In this document: piece by piece, positions 36,696 through 48,989 of the stretch
How the letters are laid out: each line of letters starts with the position of its first letter
Numbering within the stretch: position 1 is the first letter of the stretch
DNA from: Leucocoprinus leucothites
Lineage: Eukaryota; Basidiomycota; Agaricomycetes; Agaricales; Agaricaceae
DNA length: 64,000 nt
NCBI GenBank assembly: GCA_013368445.1
Contig: JAACJO010000013.1
Span: 682,001 to 746,000, forward strand
Direction: 5' to 3'
The notes under the pieces: generated by a model
The model's database searches: none
What the model was told of the DNA's origin: nothing
What the model saw: only the letters and a program-made list of their open reading frames with translations
Program-made: the position numbers and the translations under genes

Positions 36696-37140
36696 TAGAT
36701 TAATCCACCCATGACAACTCTCGTCCGCTTGGATTATTTTAATCTGGATTAAATCTGGATTCAAGCTGGATTCAGGTGGGGCCGATGGCAGGGCATGCGG
36801 TCTTGAAAGAATTTGCTGCCTTCAATCCAGATTTAATCTAGATTTAAGCTGGATTCGGCTGCAGAGCATGTAGTATTGAACAACTCAGCCGTCTTAAATC
36901 CAGATTAAATCCAGAATTATGCTGGATTCAGCTGCAGAGCATGTAGTATTGAACGACTCAGCCATCTTAAATCTAGATTAAATCCATATTTAAGCTGGAT
37001 TTGGCTGCAGAGCGTGTAGCATTGAACAACTCAGCTGTTTCAAATCCAGATTAAATCCAGATTTAAGCAGGAGCAGTCATAAAATAAGGAGCCTGGATTA
37101 TTCCTGTGTTCAATGATCTAGATTAAATCTGGATTAAAGT
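36696..37140 (+). repeat. 73-bp minisatellite with inverted AATCCAGATT/AATCTGGATT motifs
   Basis: Three units of exactly 73 bp lie at 36851-36923, 36924-36996 and 36997-37069, with a longer diverged unit at 36768-36850. Each starts GGATTYRGCTGCAGAGC, contains GTAGTATTGAACAACTCAGC and ends with AATCCAGATTAAATC and TTTAAGCT. Flanks at 36740-36760 and 37117-37140 carry the same motif inverted (AATCTGGATT), so the array could fold into cruciforms. Confidence 0.88.
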
Positions 37141-37835
37141 GTGGTCAGTCGTAGACATCGATAGTCATCATAGCCTGGATAATTCCTAAATATAGATATC
37201 ACCTATATGTGAATGTATCTCTAGTATAGTGTGATGCATTACAGGGATATGGACAACATCTAGGATCCCCGGTGTTTCCAGTGACAATGTACATAATTCT
37301 TCAATAGACTCAATGACAAAAATTCTAATGAGAACATTAAACTACCGCTGACTGTCGAGTAATCACAGCTTATCTCTGAAAAGCCCAGCGGCAATGGTGG
37401 AGAACGAGATTCAACATCAAATGCTCAGGCATCTAGCAACAGCAGTGGAGAATGAATTTAAAATGTTCTGGCTTCTAGCACCAGCAGTAGAGGGCAAGGC
37501 TCAACTTCGATCATTGAGTTGTTCGATGGTAGTATCAAGACCATTATATTTAGGTATGTTATCAACCGCTCATGTGCTTTGTTTCTGAACATAGCTAGGG
37601 CACTCATCTCTGTTGAATATTAATGCTATAATGTCAATACTATACTGGTCAGTGTGTATAAGTGCTACCTGTGGATCGACTACGAATATATACAAGAGAG
37701 AGCTAAGGTCAAATTATCCAAGAAAAAGTAAAATCCGGAACGATGTGAGAGAATGAGCCTGGAAAAGTGGCTTCTAAGAAAAATGGTTTGAACATTAAAT
37801 ACTGACGTACTCGAGAAACGGGTGATTGCATTGAG
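37141..37835. other. AT-rich flank of the minisatellite
   Basis: No gene seen. It marks the change to an AT-richer, repeat-like region that runs to about 48400. Confidence 0.4.
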
Positions 37836-40485
37836 CTAGGCTGTGTTATTCCTCTTCTGACGCTTGGTAGGTCTCTTATCCACATCATCCTCAATTGAAA
37901 CAAGATCGTAACCCGGCTTCCTGTGGAAAGCCTCAGCATATTTTTTAAAAAAGAAGATAAATGTACCGTTTGGTGATCTCAGTATCCTTGGTGGTCATAG
38001 GTTTAGGGGGCTGCAGTTTCTGTGTAGCACACTGAGAGGCACAAACAGGTACAGTGGTCTCATGGTGTCGTTTCTGACTTCGGGTATTTCGGGTGACAGT
38101 GGTCTCTGGGAGGGTAGCAGTATTTGGCTTCGAAGTGACAGTGCTATTCTGGCCCTTCCTCTGGTTCCCTCGTACTACACCACCTTGGTTCTCGGGCCTG
38201 GTTGAATCAGAGGCTGCAGATGGATGTCGAAAACAAAATAAGTGATTGTGTAGTACAGGCAAATACCTGGGTTTTCACATACCTTGAGCAGTGACATTGT
38301 GGTCAGCAGTTGAATCTTGCGGTTGACCAGAAGGAGCCACTCAAGGGTTAACAGCGGCTTGATATCCTTCAAGACTTTTGTGTGAATGAGTCTTGTCTTT
38401 ATCACTTGCTGACATTGGACCAGGTGGTGTACTGTGCGGACTTGCTTGTGGATTCTGTGAGATATCCTAATTCAAATTCAAGCTGAAATTGAAGTCCAAA
38501 ATAACAAAATACATCTGACTTATGCTAATATTTACTTGTGAGGTTGACCAGTGGGATGAGGGCCCCGTCCACAGAACCTGCTCATTGCTTCCCGCTATGG
38601 AAGAGAACAGGCTCCTGACTAGGCTGTGGTAAAAACCGCCTGGAGTACCCTAGTAAAAGCCAGCATTATATTAAGCTCAGAAACACAGAATGAGGTGGCG
38701 TACATCAGTCATCCTGTTATCCGGTGTTGTTGGGTGGGTACTTGAGCAGAATGGTGGCTCTTGATGTGCAGGACTCTGGCTGGGAGGTGGGGCAATATCT
38801 GTATTCAAGTTGTGGAGTGGCTGAGTTGGTAGGGACATTGTTGGGTGGGAGGCAAGGTCCTCGTTGCTCCCAGAAGCTCTGAGACCCAATGGTAATTGGG
38901 GGAGGCCTGGCCCACCAGATGATGTGTGATCATCAGTGGGACTGGCTGGCTCGGGGGTCACCTGTTCATCCTGAATGGGGCTCAAGCAAGTTGAGTTCAG
39001 CGTTCTAATTTATAAAGATCAATACAAACCAGAGTGAAGAGATAGGCCACTTACGAAACTTGACTGAAGTTGATAATATCAGGATTTTTGGACAAATCCT
39101 CCGCAAGAGCAATAGTGTGTTCACTAGACATAGTCGCCAGATTGATATTGTTGTAATTTGCAAGTAATGTAGTATCGAGAAGATACGATTTCCAGACAGT
39201 GCAGTCCTCCAGTGATGACCAGGGCAAGGGTCCAGACTGTCCTGATGCTTCTACAATAAACATTTGAGTATGAAGCACCCTCGAAGAAGGAAATATAGCC
39301 AAACCCCAGAGTTTAGTCAGATAGGCTGAGATCACCTCTCGCATCTCTTTCCTTGTAACAGAATCAATGTCAAAGCAGCGTATGAAGTATTTTCCACTCA
39401 AAGTCTGGGTGAGGAGTGGTGCTGTTTCCTTATCATGGCCTGTTATTGAAGATAAGGCCCTCAGGACACAGCTAATATAAAATGGTTTCTTTGACATACA
39501 TGGCAGCCATTTATCAGCAAGCTCTTGAAAGTGGTCATAAATATGGTCATCATATGCTTTGAGGAAAGCATCAGAACTGGCATCTTGCTGAACATTCGAG
39601 ATCAACCAGCTAATATTGAAATGACTTGAGTACAACAAGCCTTGGACTGCTATGGGTGATTTACCTTTTGAGATAGATTTTGTTCGAAGGTTCACAGGCA
39701 GTGGTAACTAAGAAGAAGAGCCCATCACCATACTGATGGTGGTCCCATCCAAGGAGCTTGTGAAGATCCATCCCCGCTCTCGTGGCAAGGTGCTTTTGCC
39801 ATCTATCCAGAAGGTCAGGTACCATTTTATAAGAAGGTATAGAGACATACCTCAATGTCTCTTCTTTGGTGGGCTGAGCTTGACTCTGTTCTCGTAATTG
39901 GGTAACCCATGCTTCATAGGGCTGCAACTTCTCCTCAGGTAGTTCAGCAATAAAGCACATGAGCTCAGCATTCCACCTCCCTATAAACCCTTGTCTCTGA
40001 CATTTGTCTTTGTTCAGTTCAAGAACACAATCAAGTATAGCCTGCTTGTAATCCTCGGCTATCATTTCCCTCAAACCACACAAGTGCTGGGACGGAGGAA
40101 TGACCATGTCATCAGTATTGTGATCCTCGTCATTATGCTGAACAGTATTTTCACAGGTGGGTGAAGATGACTGAGATGTGAGTTGAGAACGGTGAAATCT
40201 CACTATGGGCATTGGCCATTTGCAGGCATTCTTGAACCATGATTGAACTTTCTGGAAGAGTTGTCAGATGCATGTATGGGAATTTCAAGAGCAGTGACCA
40301 CTTACCTCCCGCATCTCCTGACATGTACCGGGGAATTTACCAACAAACAAAGGGATGACATTATTTTTCACCCACATCCTCATGTTGAATGTTCCTTTCT
40401 TCTCTGCCACAGTGCGAGCTGCAAAGGCGCATTCCTTGAAGCCTCCATCTTTGAGATATTTTTTCTGCGGTTTAGTGAGTGGCAT
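37836..40485 (-). pseudogene. Unrecognised multi-exon gene with one in-frame TGA, probably transposon-associated
   Basis: I do not recognise the product. Starting at MPLTKPQKKYLKDGG (ATG 40485) a chain of GT-AG exons reads KVQSWFKNACKWP, RWNAELMCFIAELPEE, MDLHKLLGWDHHQYGDGLFF, then WLISNVQQDASSDAF, YFIRCFDIDSVTRKEM and LPWSSLEDCTVWKSY. After that it enters a Pro/Ser/Thr-rich tail and a basic end (DKRPTKRQKRNN) with the stop at 37836-37838. Domain order and the VQSWFKN block recall multicopy hypothetical proteins of mushroom genomes found near transposons. One TGA at 38341-38343 interrupts the low-complexity tail, so the copy is probably inactive, or the tail is spliced differently. No catalytic motif is visible. 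Confidence 0.5.
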
Positions 40486-41301
40486 GAGTGATGATGTGGA
40501 AGAATGGGATAAAGGCTCACCAGTGACAGATCAACCGAGTATTTGCGCTACATGTTTGCTCTTCGATGTTGTAATTGTAATTTGGTCTCAAAATCTTGCA
40601 TTGCTCATTTACCAGGCAGATTGATTGCCGCTAGTTGAGGCACCCCCCAGTGGTCAAAATAATTGTTCGGATCCCTTCTGTAAAATTTACCCAATAGCTT
40701 TGTAATGGTACTCTCAGGCATATATTGGTGAAATCAGAATAAATCATGATATAGTGGATATATTACAAACCTTGACCCAAAGCTCTGGTAATATATTTGC
40801 ACAGAAGCCGCCAACTCCAACTGGATCTGGTAAATTCGGCATAAGTTAGAAGATCTAGCACTGAGATCAATAGTTACAAGGTTATGGAGTGCTGCTCCAA
40901 CTGCCCGTGACCATTCATTAAAGCTACAGTGACTTCTAAAAATGTTCAAGCCTAAGTCTACCAGCACTGTGAGACAATGCAGATATTCGAAAATTATTAT
41001 GGACCAATTGGTCGAGAGGCATTTAAGAATCCCATGCTTATCAAATATGATTACAGGGAAGAAATATTAGTAGGGGGAAAAAACCTCAATAATAGGAGGG
41101 AAATACAGTGCTAAATATTGCTGGGTAGGAGATTAGAAGACTACTAGCAAAAGTAAAAAATTTAGAGTGAGTTAGAAAGGAGAGCATCGTAAAGTTCATT
41201 TTGGCAAGTAATGCCTTGATGCCTGAAATACAGACATGTCGCAGGGCCAGGGAAAATAGGCTGCTCCTAATGCACATGATTCCAATCCTGAGTTTGTGGG
41301 T
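40486..41301. other. AT-rich, no gene accepted
   Basis: Upstream of the unrecognised minus-strand gene. Only short frames without motifs. Confidence 0.35.
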
Positions 41302-41986
41302 CTAGTAGTTCATACACATCACCTTGCTCAACCCCAAATACTCCCAAAGTGAGCTTATGATCAGCAAGGCAAAAGGCACCTCCGCTTGTATGTGGAATCC
41401 CAACAGATTTGGGTGAGCTAGAATTCTACAAAACATATGATTAGAGGAATTAGAGATTGAAATAATTAGTTGATGTACTTCTACCCAGATCTTGAGAGTG
41501 ATAGCAGGTGAGCGGAGTGGTGTAGGGGTCATAGGCCAGGCTGTCTGAGCAGTGATGACAGGTGAAGATGCCGGTACAGGAGTCGAAGGAGGGGATGCTG
41601 GAGTAGGATTCAAACCCATTGGCCGCAAGGATTCACAAGTAGCAATCAGAGTGCCTAACTGCTCATCTTGCATCAGCAGAGCCCAGACATTGAGGTGCTT
41701 GGAAAGCCATCGAAATCTGCCACAGTACCCACACTGCCAAAGCCTTAAGTTGTAGGCAAAAATGGAGCAAGTAAACACTCACATAGGTGTACCATCTACT
41801 GAGATTCTCCATAGTCTCGCTATCCTTTGACATGCAGAGTATAGGCTCTGTATGTTGACAGTGACGGGGAGGTTTCCTTGGAGAGAGCTGGGAAAGGTAT
41901 TGCTTGATCTTTGCTTCATTTGCTTTTTGCAGCTCAGAATGAGTCTGAGAAGCGGAGCATGGTCGATGACGAGAAGCTCTGGGCAT
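41302..41986 (-). pseudogene. Fragment of an unrecognised two-exon gene
   Basis: From MPRASRHRPCSASQTHSELQ (41986) a helical exon ends at SRWYTY with a GTGAGT donor. A second stretch reads LWQCGYCGRFRWLSKHLNVW, LMQDEQLGTLIATCESL and a Pro-rich end. The CGYCGRF block has a paired-cysteine look. The exact splice is not resolved and no family is recognised. It belongs to the same decayed AT-rich region. Confidence 0.3.
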
Positions 41987-42378
41987 GGAGGGACATTAGC
42001 AGTGCAAAGATATTAGACAGTAAGGATGTGCTTGGGACTTTGAGAATAACTCACAGAGCATGTGGTGCTAGTTGCAACTGCGAGGCTGGACTAGTATACA
42101 TAAGTAGCTGATTCATCCTTGGAGCAAGCTAAAAGGATGAGATGAGATGTTATCAATTTTGGACTGCCCACCAGCTCACCCTGTATCAGCAAAATGAGTA
42201 ATCAAAATGAGCATTGCCTCGGTGCCAGAGTGGGGTGCTTTCAAGTTTCGAAAAAAGGAAGGCAATCATTAGTGCCCTAAAAGGGATATGTTGTTATATC
42301 AACAACCTAGATAAAATAGAATGTTCATTTACCTGCCTCGGATTGCCTCCCCAGCTGAGAATCGCTATCGCATCAACT

Positions 42379-43921
42379 ATGACCACTCCTTGTCCTGAGA
42401 ACACTCAATGCTCTGAGAGCGCCCCTCCTGAGGACTTGAAATGGGCTCATATCATTGCCTACTTGAAAGTGAGTCACCAGCTGGGATTCTAGAAGGCTTG
42501 AGCTCACTATCAGGGTAGCCTGGCCAACAATTGTTTTACAGCTTCCCAATGATCCACGGTCTGTTTAACATTTCCTTAGACCCAGGATTGGCTAGGGGCG
42601 CCCAATGGCCCCGGATTCACTATGATATATATGACCCAGCCACAAAGGACTTTACCGCAGTCCATTCCTGGGCATAGTTCACAATCGGTCACAGTGATAA
42701 TCCTCAGAAATGGATTATTAAGCGGCATGACATTGATATTGAGGAATGTCCTGGTATCAGCGAGTTCATCAAAGACGTCAATTGATGCAGCAAAGTTGTG
42801 GAAACTGCCCCTCGTCTCACACATACTCCATCAGTCAAACCCCTACCACTTACTTCATCTCCTGTACCATCATCCATTGCCGGCGAGTCTACCTATGACA
42901 CTGAATCAGAGACCTTCAAGCTAGGCAAGTGCAAGTGCACTGTACCTTTGATCTCAATTGGCTCCATCAACATTACAATGCATCCAGAATCTAAGGGTGG
43001 TACAAACGAAGATCATGTGAGTTCCAAATTTTGGGTTACATTTAGAAGACTCACCCAAGTCAAGGCCATGAAGGATGCGAGCATCGCTACAGTCACAGAG
43101 GAAAAGAATCTGGTAAGGTCAAAACTCCAGTTCAAGAGTGGTTAACTGACCTTATTCAAGGCTGCGCACAATACAGCCAAGGATAATAGTGCAAGAGAGC
43201 AAGATCAGGTAAGCCCTAGACCCCTAGATTCAAATAGACAACTCACCAAGATTGAGGTCATGAACAATATTGTCGAAACTACCATTGCTGAGAAACAAAC
43301 TCAGGTGAGTTACAGACTTCTAGGATGGCTTGCTTATATGGGGGCTGAAAACAACATTGTCAAGATCACTGCTGCGAAAGAATGAAACCTGGTGAGCCCA
43401 AGGTCTCTCGGACTGACTAGATGGCTTACATATATCAAAGGCTGCAAATGATATCATTGAAATCACTGACACAGAGGAACAAACTCAGGTAGGTTGCTGT
43501 TCACTAGCATTGACCAGACAACTCACCAAAATAAAGGTCACTGTCAGTGCGACTACATCTGGAAATTGAGAAAAGTCAGCCAATGTACGCTTTGTATTCC
43601 AAGTTGTAACAGAGGTACTCACTGTGACCTAGGCACAAGAGAATACAGTCAAGGCCATAGCTGGAAAAACTCAAGTAGTTCCAGTGAGCCTATTTTCTGG
43701 TCGTGTTGGCATTGCTTATCAACATCACACATAACAGGCTAGTGAAGAGGTTATTGATATTTCTGACAATGAATATCAAGCCGTAAGTAGTAATGATTCA
43801 AATCAAAATAGTAGTGATGCTCACCTTCAGGACCTAGACCCCCCCTGCAAAGAAATGCAAAACTAAGACCAGGACAGGACCAATTGCTATGACCCGGAAA
43901 ACTCGATCCTCTCAAGCCTAA
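42379..43921 (+). pseudogene. Decayed unrecognised gene with repeated mini-exons
   Basis: The frame begins MTTPCPENTQCSESAPPEDL with a GTGAGT donor after AYLK. The next exon reads FPMIHGLFNISLDPG, WPRIHYDIYDPATKDFTAVH, WIIKRHDIDIEECPGISEF and ISIGSINITMHPESKGG, but carries an in-frame TAG (after HSWA) and TGA (after KDVN). Downstream, short exon-like units with GTRAGT-type donors repeat about every 95 bp. The end looks like TKTRTGPIAM and TRKTRSSQA followed by TAA. A related-looking copy occurs at 46589-47326. Product and family unknown. Confidence 0.4.
43062..43495 (+). repeat. Array of about five mini-exon/intron units, period about 95 bp
   Basis: Units begin near 43062, 43158, 43254, 43343 and 43438. 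Each has a 50-60 nt exon-like block (AAGGCYRYRAA...ATYRYTGARAYYAC...GARSAAAMTCAG) ending at a GTAAG/GTGAG donor, then a 35-45 nt intron-like block. The encoded peptides are similar, of the type NNIVExTxAEKQTQ. One unit has a TGA in place of a codon. Confidence 0.55.
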
Positions 43922-44910
43922 GAACAATGTCTACTGAGACATAGTTATTTCCTATAATACAACAAACTTTCTATGTACAAATCCCTGATAATGAAATGTG
44001 AATTCATGAGACCTTGACGCACAGGGGAGAATGTGACATCTTGAGATCACTCAAATGAACAGGAGTAAGAAAGGAACTAACATAGCATCATGAAATGAGG
44101 CAATAGGGCTTTTGCACTGAAAGCAGGATGGTAAGTAAGCAACCAAGCCGAAAATAAGCTGCTCCACATGCTAAGATGTCACTGGAAACAACCTGTGAAA
44201 ACTCCAATGACACATGCCCATAAAAAACCTGGCTCATGAATAGATTAATGCCGGTAGAGTAAGTCTGAGATATAGGCATGTACCCAACAGTCTCCACATG
44301 GAGATATCCAAAGGATCGGCGCAACAATGATCGGACACTCATCCAACCAAAGGAGGTGACAAAGAGACCTAAATTGTTTACTTTCAAAAATTTTAGGAAC
44401 AAAATTTTGCAGTTGACAAGACAATATGTCGGTGAATGGGCCATGAAAATTACTCACAACTACTCATACTGTAGCACCAAAAGGGACCTTCCTTTATAGG
44501 GGTGATGGATCACTCAGAAGTTAGGCCTGCTTGAATCAAAGCCGCCGATCAAACAGGGTGTGTAAAGTTTGCATTCTGAGGCCCCACATACGGAACAGGA
44601 AGGCCCCTGTTCAGCAATTTGAACTCAACTCGGTGGTTATGCCAGCTCAATAGAGGTCAGCCGAGGGCAGCTGCTAGACCGAACCAGGTCAAGGAATGAG
44701 TTTACAGGTAAAAGCTGGAGGCCATCAAATACATCCTTACCTCCTTCCTGTCCACACCCCAACTTCAATCCTTCAGTGTTGCCATTGTCAGCGATGTCCG
44801 GTATACCCTCCCGGAAGCTGGAGGCTCACCCAGACTGCATCCAGATAATAGTATACCATAAAGTCAGCAATCACCATTAGTAACAGAAAAAATGCTAACC
44901 TTGATACAGG
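43922..44910. other. AT-rich, no gene accepted
   Basis: A 118-codon minus-strand frame (44088-44444) is hydrophobic but has no family motif. Nothing else supported. Confidence 0.35.
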
Positions 44911-45390
44911 CGGATCATGCCCCAGTCCTCTTTCATGTCAAATCATGGGACGGTAGCCAATCAGTTGGCTTTTGGGGACTAGAAGACTTCAAGAAGGTGA
45001 CTGACTGGCCCAATATACATCAAGTCATATATGACATTCATGAGGAGAGATTTGTCCCATTACACACCTTTGCTCGCTATGCAAAATCAGATGCGAACCC
45101 ATTTCTCATCATGAGGCCCTATGTCCTAGAAGATGAACACTGCCCAGGTATATGTCTCAATATTGAGAAATTGAAGCAGCGAGCAATGGAGTTACCAAAT
45201 AATGCCCTGATCGGAGGCCAACATCCCGGCACAAAAACTACCCCATGAATCGTTCATGAACAACCCATCCTGGGTTGTGTCCTCAAGCGAAAGCGTCAGG
45301 ACTCTGTAGAAGAGACTTATGCAATTATAGCCAAGGCAAAACAAAATAGGGAGGTGCTTCGATGCCCCTGTCATGACTCTGTTTGAAGGT
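44911..45390 (+). pseudogene. Decayed gene fragment
   Basis: After a TACAG acceptor at 44910 the frame reads ADHAPVLFHVKSWDGSQSVG, WPNIHQVIYDIHEERFVPLH and PGICLNIEKLKQRAMELPN. A TGA at 45247-45249 interrupts it, and the frame goes on as IVHEQPILGCVLKRKRQDSV. It is similar in feel to the other decayed genes here. Family unknown. Confidence 0.35.
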
Positions 45391-46588
45391 TTAGGAGGTA
45401 AGGGCGCTGGATTGCTTGACTATTTATTAGGAAAGCTCACCTTGAGCATTGGCAGCAGCAGCGTGTATACTCCTCTAATCATCCCAAGTTCATTCTTCAC
45501 TTCATCATATCTTGTGCTCTTCATCTTTTCGTGCTGCACTTCACTCTTCAGCGCATCAGCACCCTTCATACTCCTGAATTTTGCTTCATTCTTGACTCCA
45601 TTGGACCTTGTTTTATTATTGTCCTTCTTCAAGTGCGAAGTACAACCTATTTAGCTATTTTTTTGCTCACATATAGGCTATGTCTCATTCTACATTTGTT
45701 TATCTTAGAGAAATTATGATTCAATTTCACAGGAGTGTCTCAGAGGAGATGCGCATTGGGTGCTAATAAATGGAGGAGGAAGAGACCAATAAACTGCAAG
45801 GAGGCTCAGTTTGAGCCTCAGAACTTTAGGGCCAGGTTTCATGTGATTACCTGCCACATCACAACACTATTATCAGATAGATTCATGAACATTGGGTCAT
45901 GTTACATAAGTAATTGAAAGCGTTACCTGCTTTGCTGGCTCGCTAGGATGAGCCAATAGGAAAAACCAGGCAGAAACTAGGCAGAAAAAAAATAAAGAGA
46001 GACAAGAACATAAAAAAACAAGGTTGAAGGTGATCCAAAACAAAAACACTGGCCATCAAACCAGAACACCGACACATAACCTCCTCCATTAGCTCCATTC
46101 CACCACAGGCATTGATTGACAATCGACCCTTTCAGATCGACTGATCGCCTATGAGGTGAGGTCAACAATTCGGGGCCATCCCCCCTGACCACACTCCATT
46201 CTTGAATACCACAGTGCTAGAAGTAGACAGCCTTGTCATAAAAATGAATGATACTGGAGTAATCTCACATCATATACTGCGCCAACCATTGCACTTTAAA
46301 ATTAATACCTGTTTTTGGAAAAAAATTACAGTAAGGAGGAGTGCAAAAATGAATGTGAACATGAGTGTACTGCCAGTGTCACAAAGATTGTAAGGTGCCC
46401 ATTGCTGTGCCAGCCAGAGCAAGTACCCTACACCTTCGATCCCTCTGCGGTCTCCCCAACAGTCTGAAGCAAATGATGTCTCAAGCAGATTCTGCCAGCC
46501 ACAATAAGACAGGGCATATGAAAATTGTCATGTACACCTAGGTGAGCCACCTCTTATGTTTCTGTAAGTGCAGCCCTAACCATCCTTT
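45391..46588. other. AT-rich, no gene accepted
   Basis: T-rich and A-rich low-complexity stretches with no supported feature. Confidence 0.35.
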
Positions 46589-47326
46589 AGCCAGATGCAT
46601 TACTGGCCGTCCACTGCATTTGAATCCAGGATGGACTGTTCACCCTCAGCGGTGACAAATCCTTCACCACTACCAGGAATGTCCCTGCAACCAAGTATTT
46701 GGTTTTTGATATGAATGTCAAGAAGTTTATCAATATACCAACTCGAGCCTATTTCCCATCTGACCTCAATGGGATCCAATACCTGTTCTTTGTTGTCAAG
46801 CAACAAGGTCTTGATGATACAAGATGCTTACACTTAAGCAAGTTCAAGGAATGGCTGCAAAAAATTCTGTGAATGTCCTGCCTCTTACTATTGTACCAAC
46901 GAGTCTTCGCCTGGCTCATCAGAAAACACCCCTTCTTCAAGATCACCCTCGCCTCCAGCATCAAAGGAGCTGAAGGAACTCAAGCGGAAACGGTCTATTA
47001 AGGTCAAGATCAAGACTATGAATGTAACAATCAATGTTGGTGGTGTGAGTATAGGATACGACAGTAACAACAACAAACCTCCAGTAAGAAATGCGATCTC
47101 ACTCCTCATAATTCCTTTGTAAAAGATTTCTTAGGTTGTCAAGAAAGCAAGGACAAGCACTATTGTTGAGTCAGAAGACAAAGACAACAAAATCAAAGTC
47201 AGTCCTAGCTATTTGGTCCCCACTTGCAGATAAGACATACTTACTGCATTTCAGGTGCATGACACAGATCAAAGTTTGAATAACAATAAGAACACTGTTC
47301 TTGTTCCCGACAGCGAGGACGACTAA
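46589..47326 (+). pseudogene. Decayed relative of the 42379-43921 gene
   Basis: A frame reads GLFTLSGDKSFTTTRNVPAT, KYLVFDMNVKKFINIPTR and DLNGIQYLFFVVKQQGLDD. It is broken by an in-frame TGA near its start and a frame change near 46870. It continues ECPASYYCTNESSPGSSEN with a basic stretch KELKELKRKRSIKVKIK and TMNVTINVGGVSIG before a GTAAG donor. The end is NTVLVPDSEDD and TAA. The order CEC-P, Ser-rich, basic, NVTI resembles the earlier copy (EECPG, INITM). Confidence 0.35.
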
Positions 47327-48403
47327 GATGAAGTGAGCATTGTTGTGTTCAATGCATTGAAATTAATCATTGTGCATTCAGAGACTGTTCCTCCTGCCCC
47401 AGTTTCAGCTATCAGCAATAGAGATGGCAGAGATATAGATAATTGTACATTTAAATTACTCTTTTAGTACCCTCCAGATAAGACTAGTAAAATTTTGGGT
47501 AGCTCTGGGTGTATTTCAGTCATACTCTGCCTAGAATTCTCAAAAAAAAGAAAAGAAAAGGAATAGTCACACGGGAGGTTGTTCTATAAAATCGGTAGAG
47601 TATGGAGGTCCCGCCCGCCCGCAGCGAACTGTATCCACTGAGCCCCATGGAAAACAGGCGCCTTACATGAAGTGATCTGGCAGGCATTTGGGTTCATGTT
47701 GGAGCAACTAACAAAAATGCTATCACAGTCAGTGGGAATTTTACTCTTGGCAGAAAGCAATACACTTGAATGAAGCTCTGACAGGTATAGTCATTTGGAA
47801 ACTACAAATGGAGTGAATTTTCAGCCCCAGAAAGACCAATAGTCACGAGGAATGACAGTAGTCTCACTTGTTGTGCTTTGACTCCACAGTCTGACCAGCC
47901 AGGATGAACATGATGCAAAAAACAGAGCTGGTGTAAAGACGGTAGAACAATCAAGCATATTCTCACCAGTTTCAAGTATGACATGACTTGCTGTATAAAA
48001 TACGAAATTCACCTACCCAAGGCACTGGAGACGAGCAATATCTTACCACCAGAATTGTCAGTGAACCCTTTAGACCCCGAAGATACACTGTATTGGATCG
48101 GACTCTCATCCAGAGACCAACAGGAGGAATCTGTGTGCCAAGAATGGTAGGCCCGATTCTTATGGCCCCCTAACTAGCTACTATTCCACCAACCAGAGGT
48201 TTGGGAGCAATAGGAGCTAATGGTGTGCACCACCTGTTTTGAAAATCAGTCAATGGAATGGAAGTCACTCAGTGGCAGTGGATACTCACACTACAAATTG
48301 AAATGAACGAATGCATCAGTTGAGTAAATAAGGACAACCATCCCTTGGAGAGCTGAAGGGTAAAAAGAATGCTCTCCATAGAATTAACACTAACGAGTGT
48401 TAG
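47327..48403. other. Left flank of the Gypsy element
   Basis: No gene accepted. Just before the LTR lies the palindrome ACACTAAC-GAGT-GTTAGTGT (48387-48406), which overlaps the first three bases of the LTR. Confidence 0.4.
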
Positions 48404-48949
48404 TGTCACGATCTGCGATCGTGACCTCTCCGATTTGATCTCCGACTATTTTTTCGATTCCCAATTCCCACGATTTTTCATTATCTATCATTTCTATAAA
48501 TATTTCGCAGCCTGTCTCCGCTCATCATTCTATCCTCCTTTCATTTGTGCTCATATTCATTTCTGCCATTCCATTTATGTTTGTTGTTCTCCCTCGCATC
48601 GCATTTGTCATTGTCTATTTACTTTTTGTTTATCTGTTTATTTGTTTATTGTCGCATTGTGAGTTTTGCGATATTTACGTGTTATTTGTCCAATTTCGCG
48701 TTATCTTAAATATGTCACTACTAGCTCATGTATTACCCATTCTGAATATTGACTAAGATTCCACTTTGAATTCTCTGTCCATTATTCCTTCAGTGTTGAA
48801 TTCCAATTTGCACTGCCTGTCATCTTCCTCGTAGACCAAATTGGTTGACATGATATCGGAAGGGCACAGCACATATGCTAAAGCTAATGACTGACCTCTC
48901 AGTAACATTCGTGTGCTTAGTAAGTGCTGGTATTTCGCAAATCTTGACA
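48404..48949 (+). repeat. 5' LTR of the Gypsy element (546 bp)
   Basis: Begins TGTCACGATC and ends ATCTTGACA, and matches the two halves of the 3' LTR. Bases 2-22 form a perfect hairpin, GTCACGATC-TGC-GATCGTGAC, which in the 3' LTR is spoiled by CpG transitions. It contains an AT-rich TATAAATATT near 48494. Confidence 0.93.
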
Positions 48950-48989
48950 GTATATTCAGAATCTCAACTTTTGGTATCATTCTCTTAAT

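Noticed and set aside
36696..37140. CRISPR-like array
   Set aside because: Units are contiguous 73-bp tandem copies without unique spacers, and the genome is eukaryotic.
44088..44444. Hydrophobic 118-codon minus-strand frame
   Set aside because: No family motif, start or splice context; it lies in decayed AT-rich DNA.
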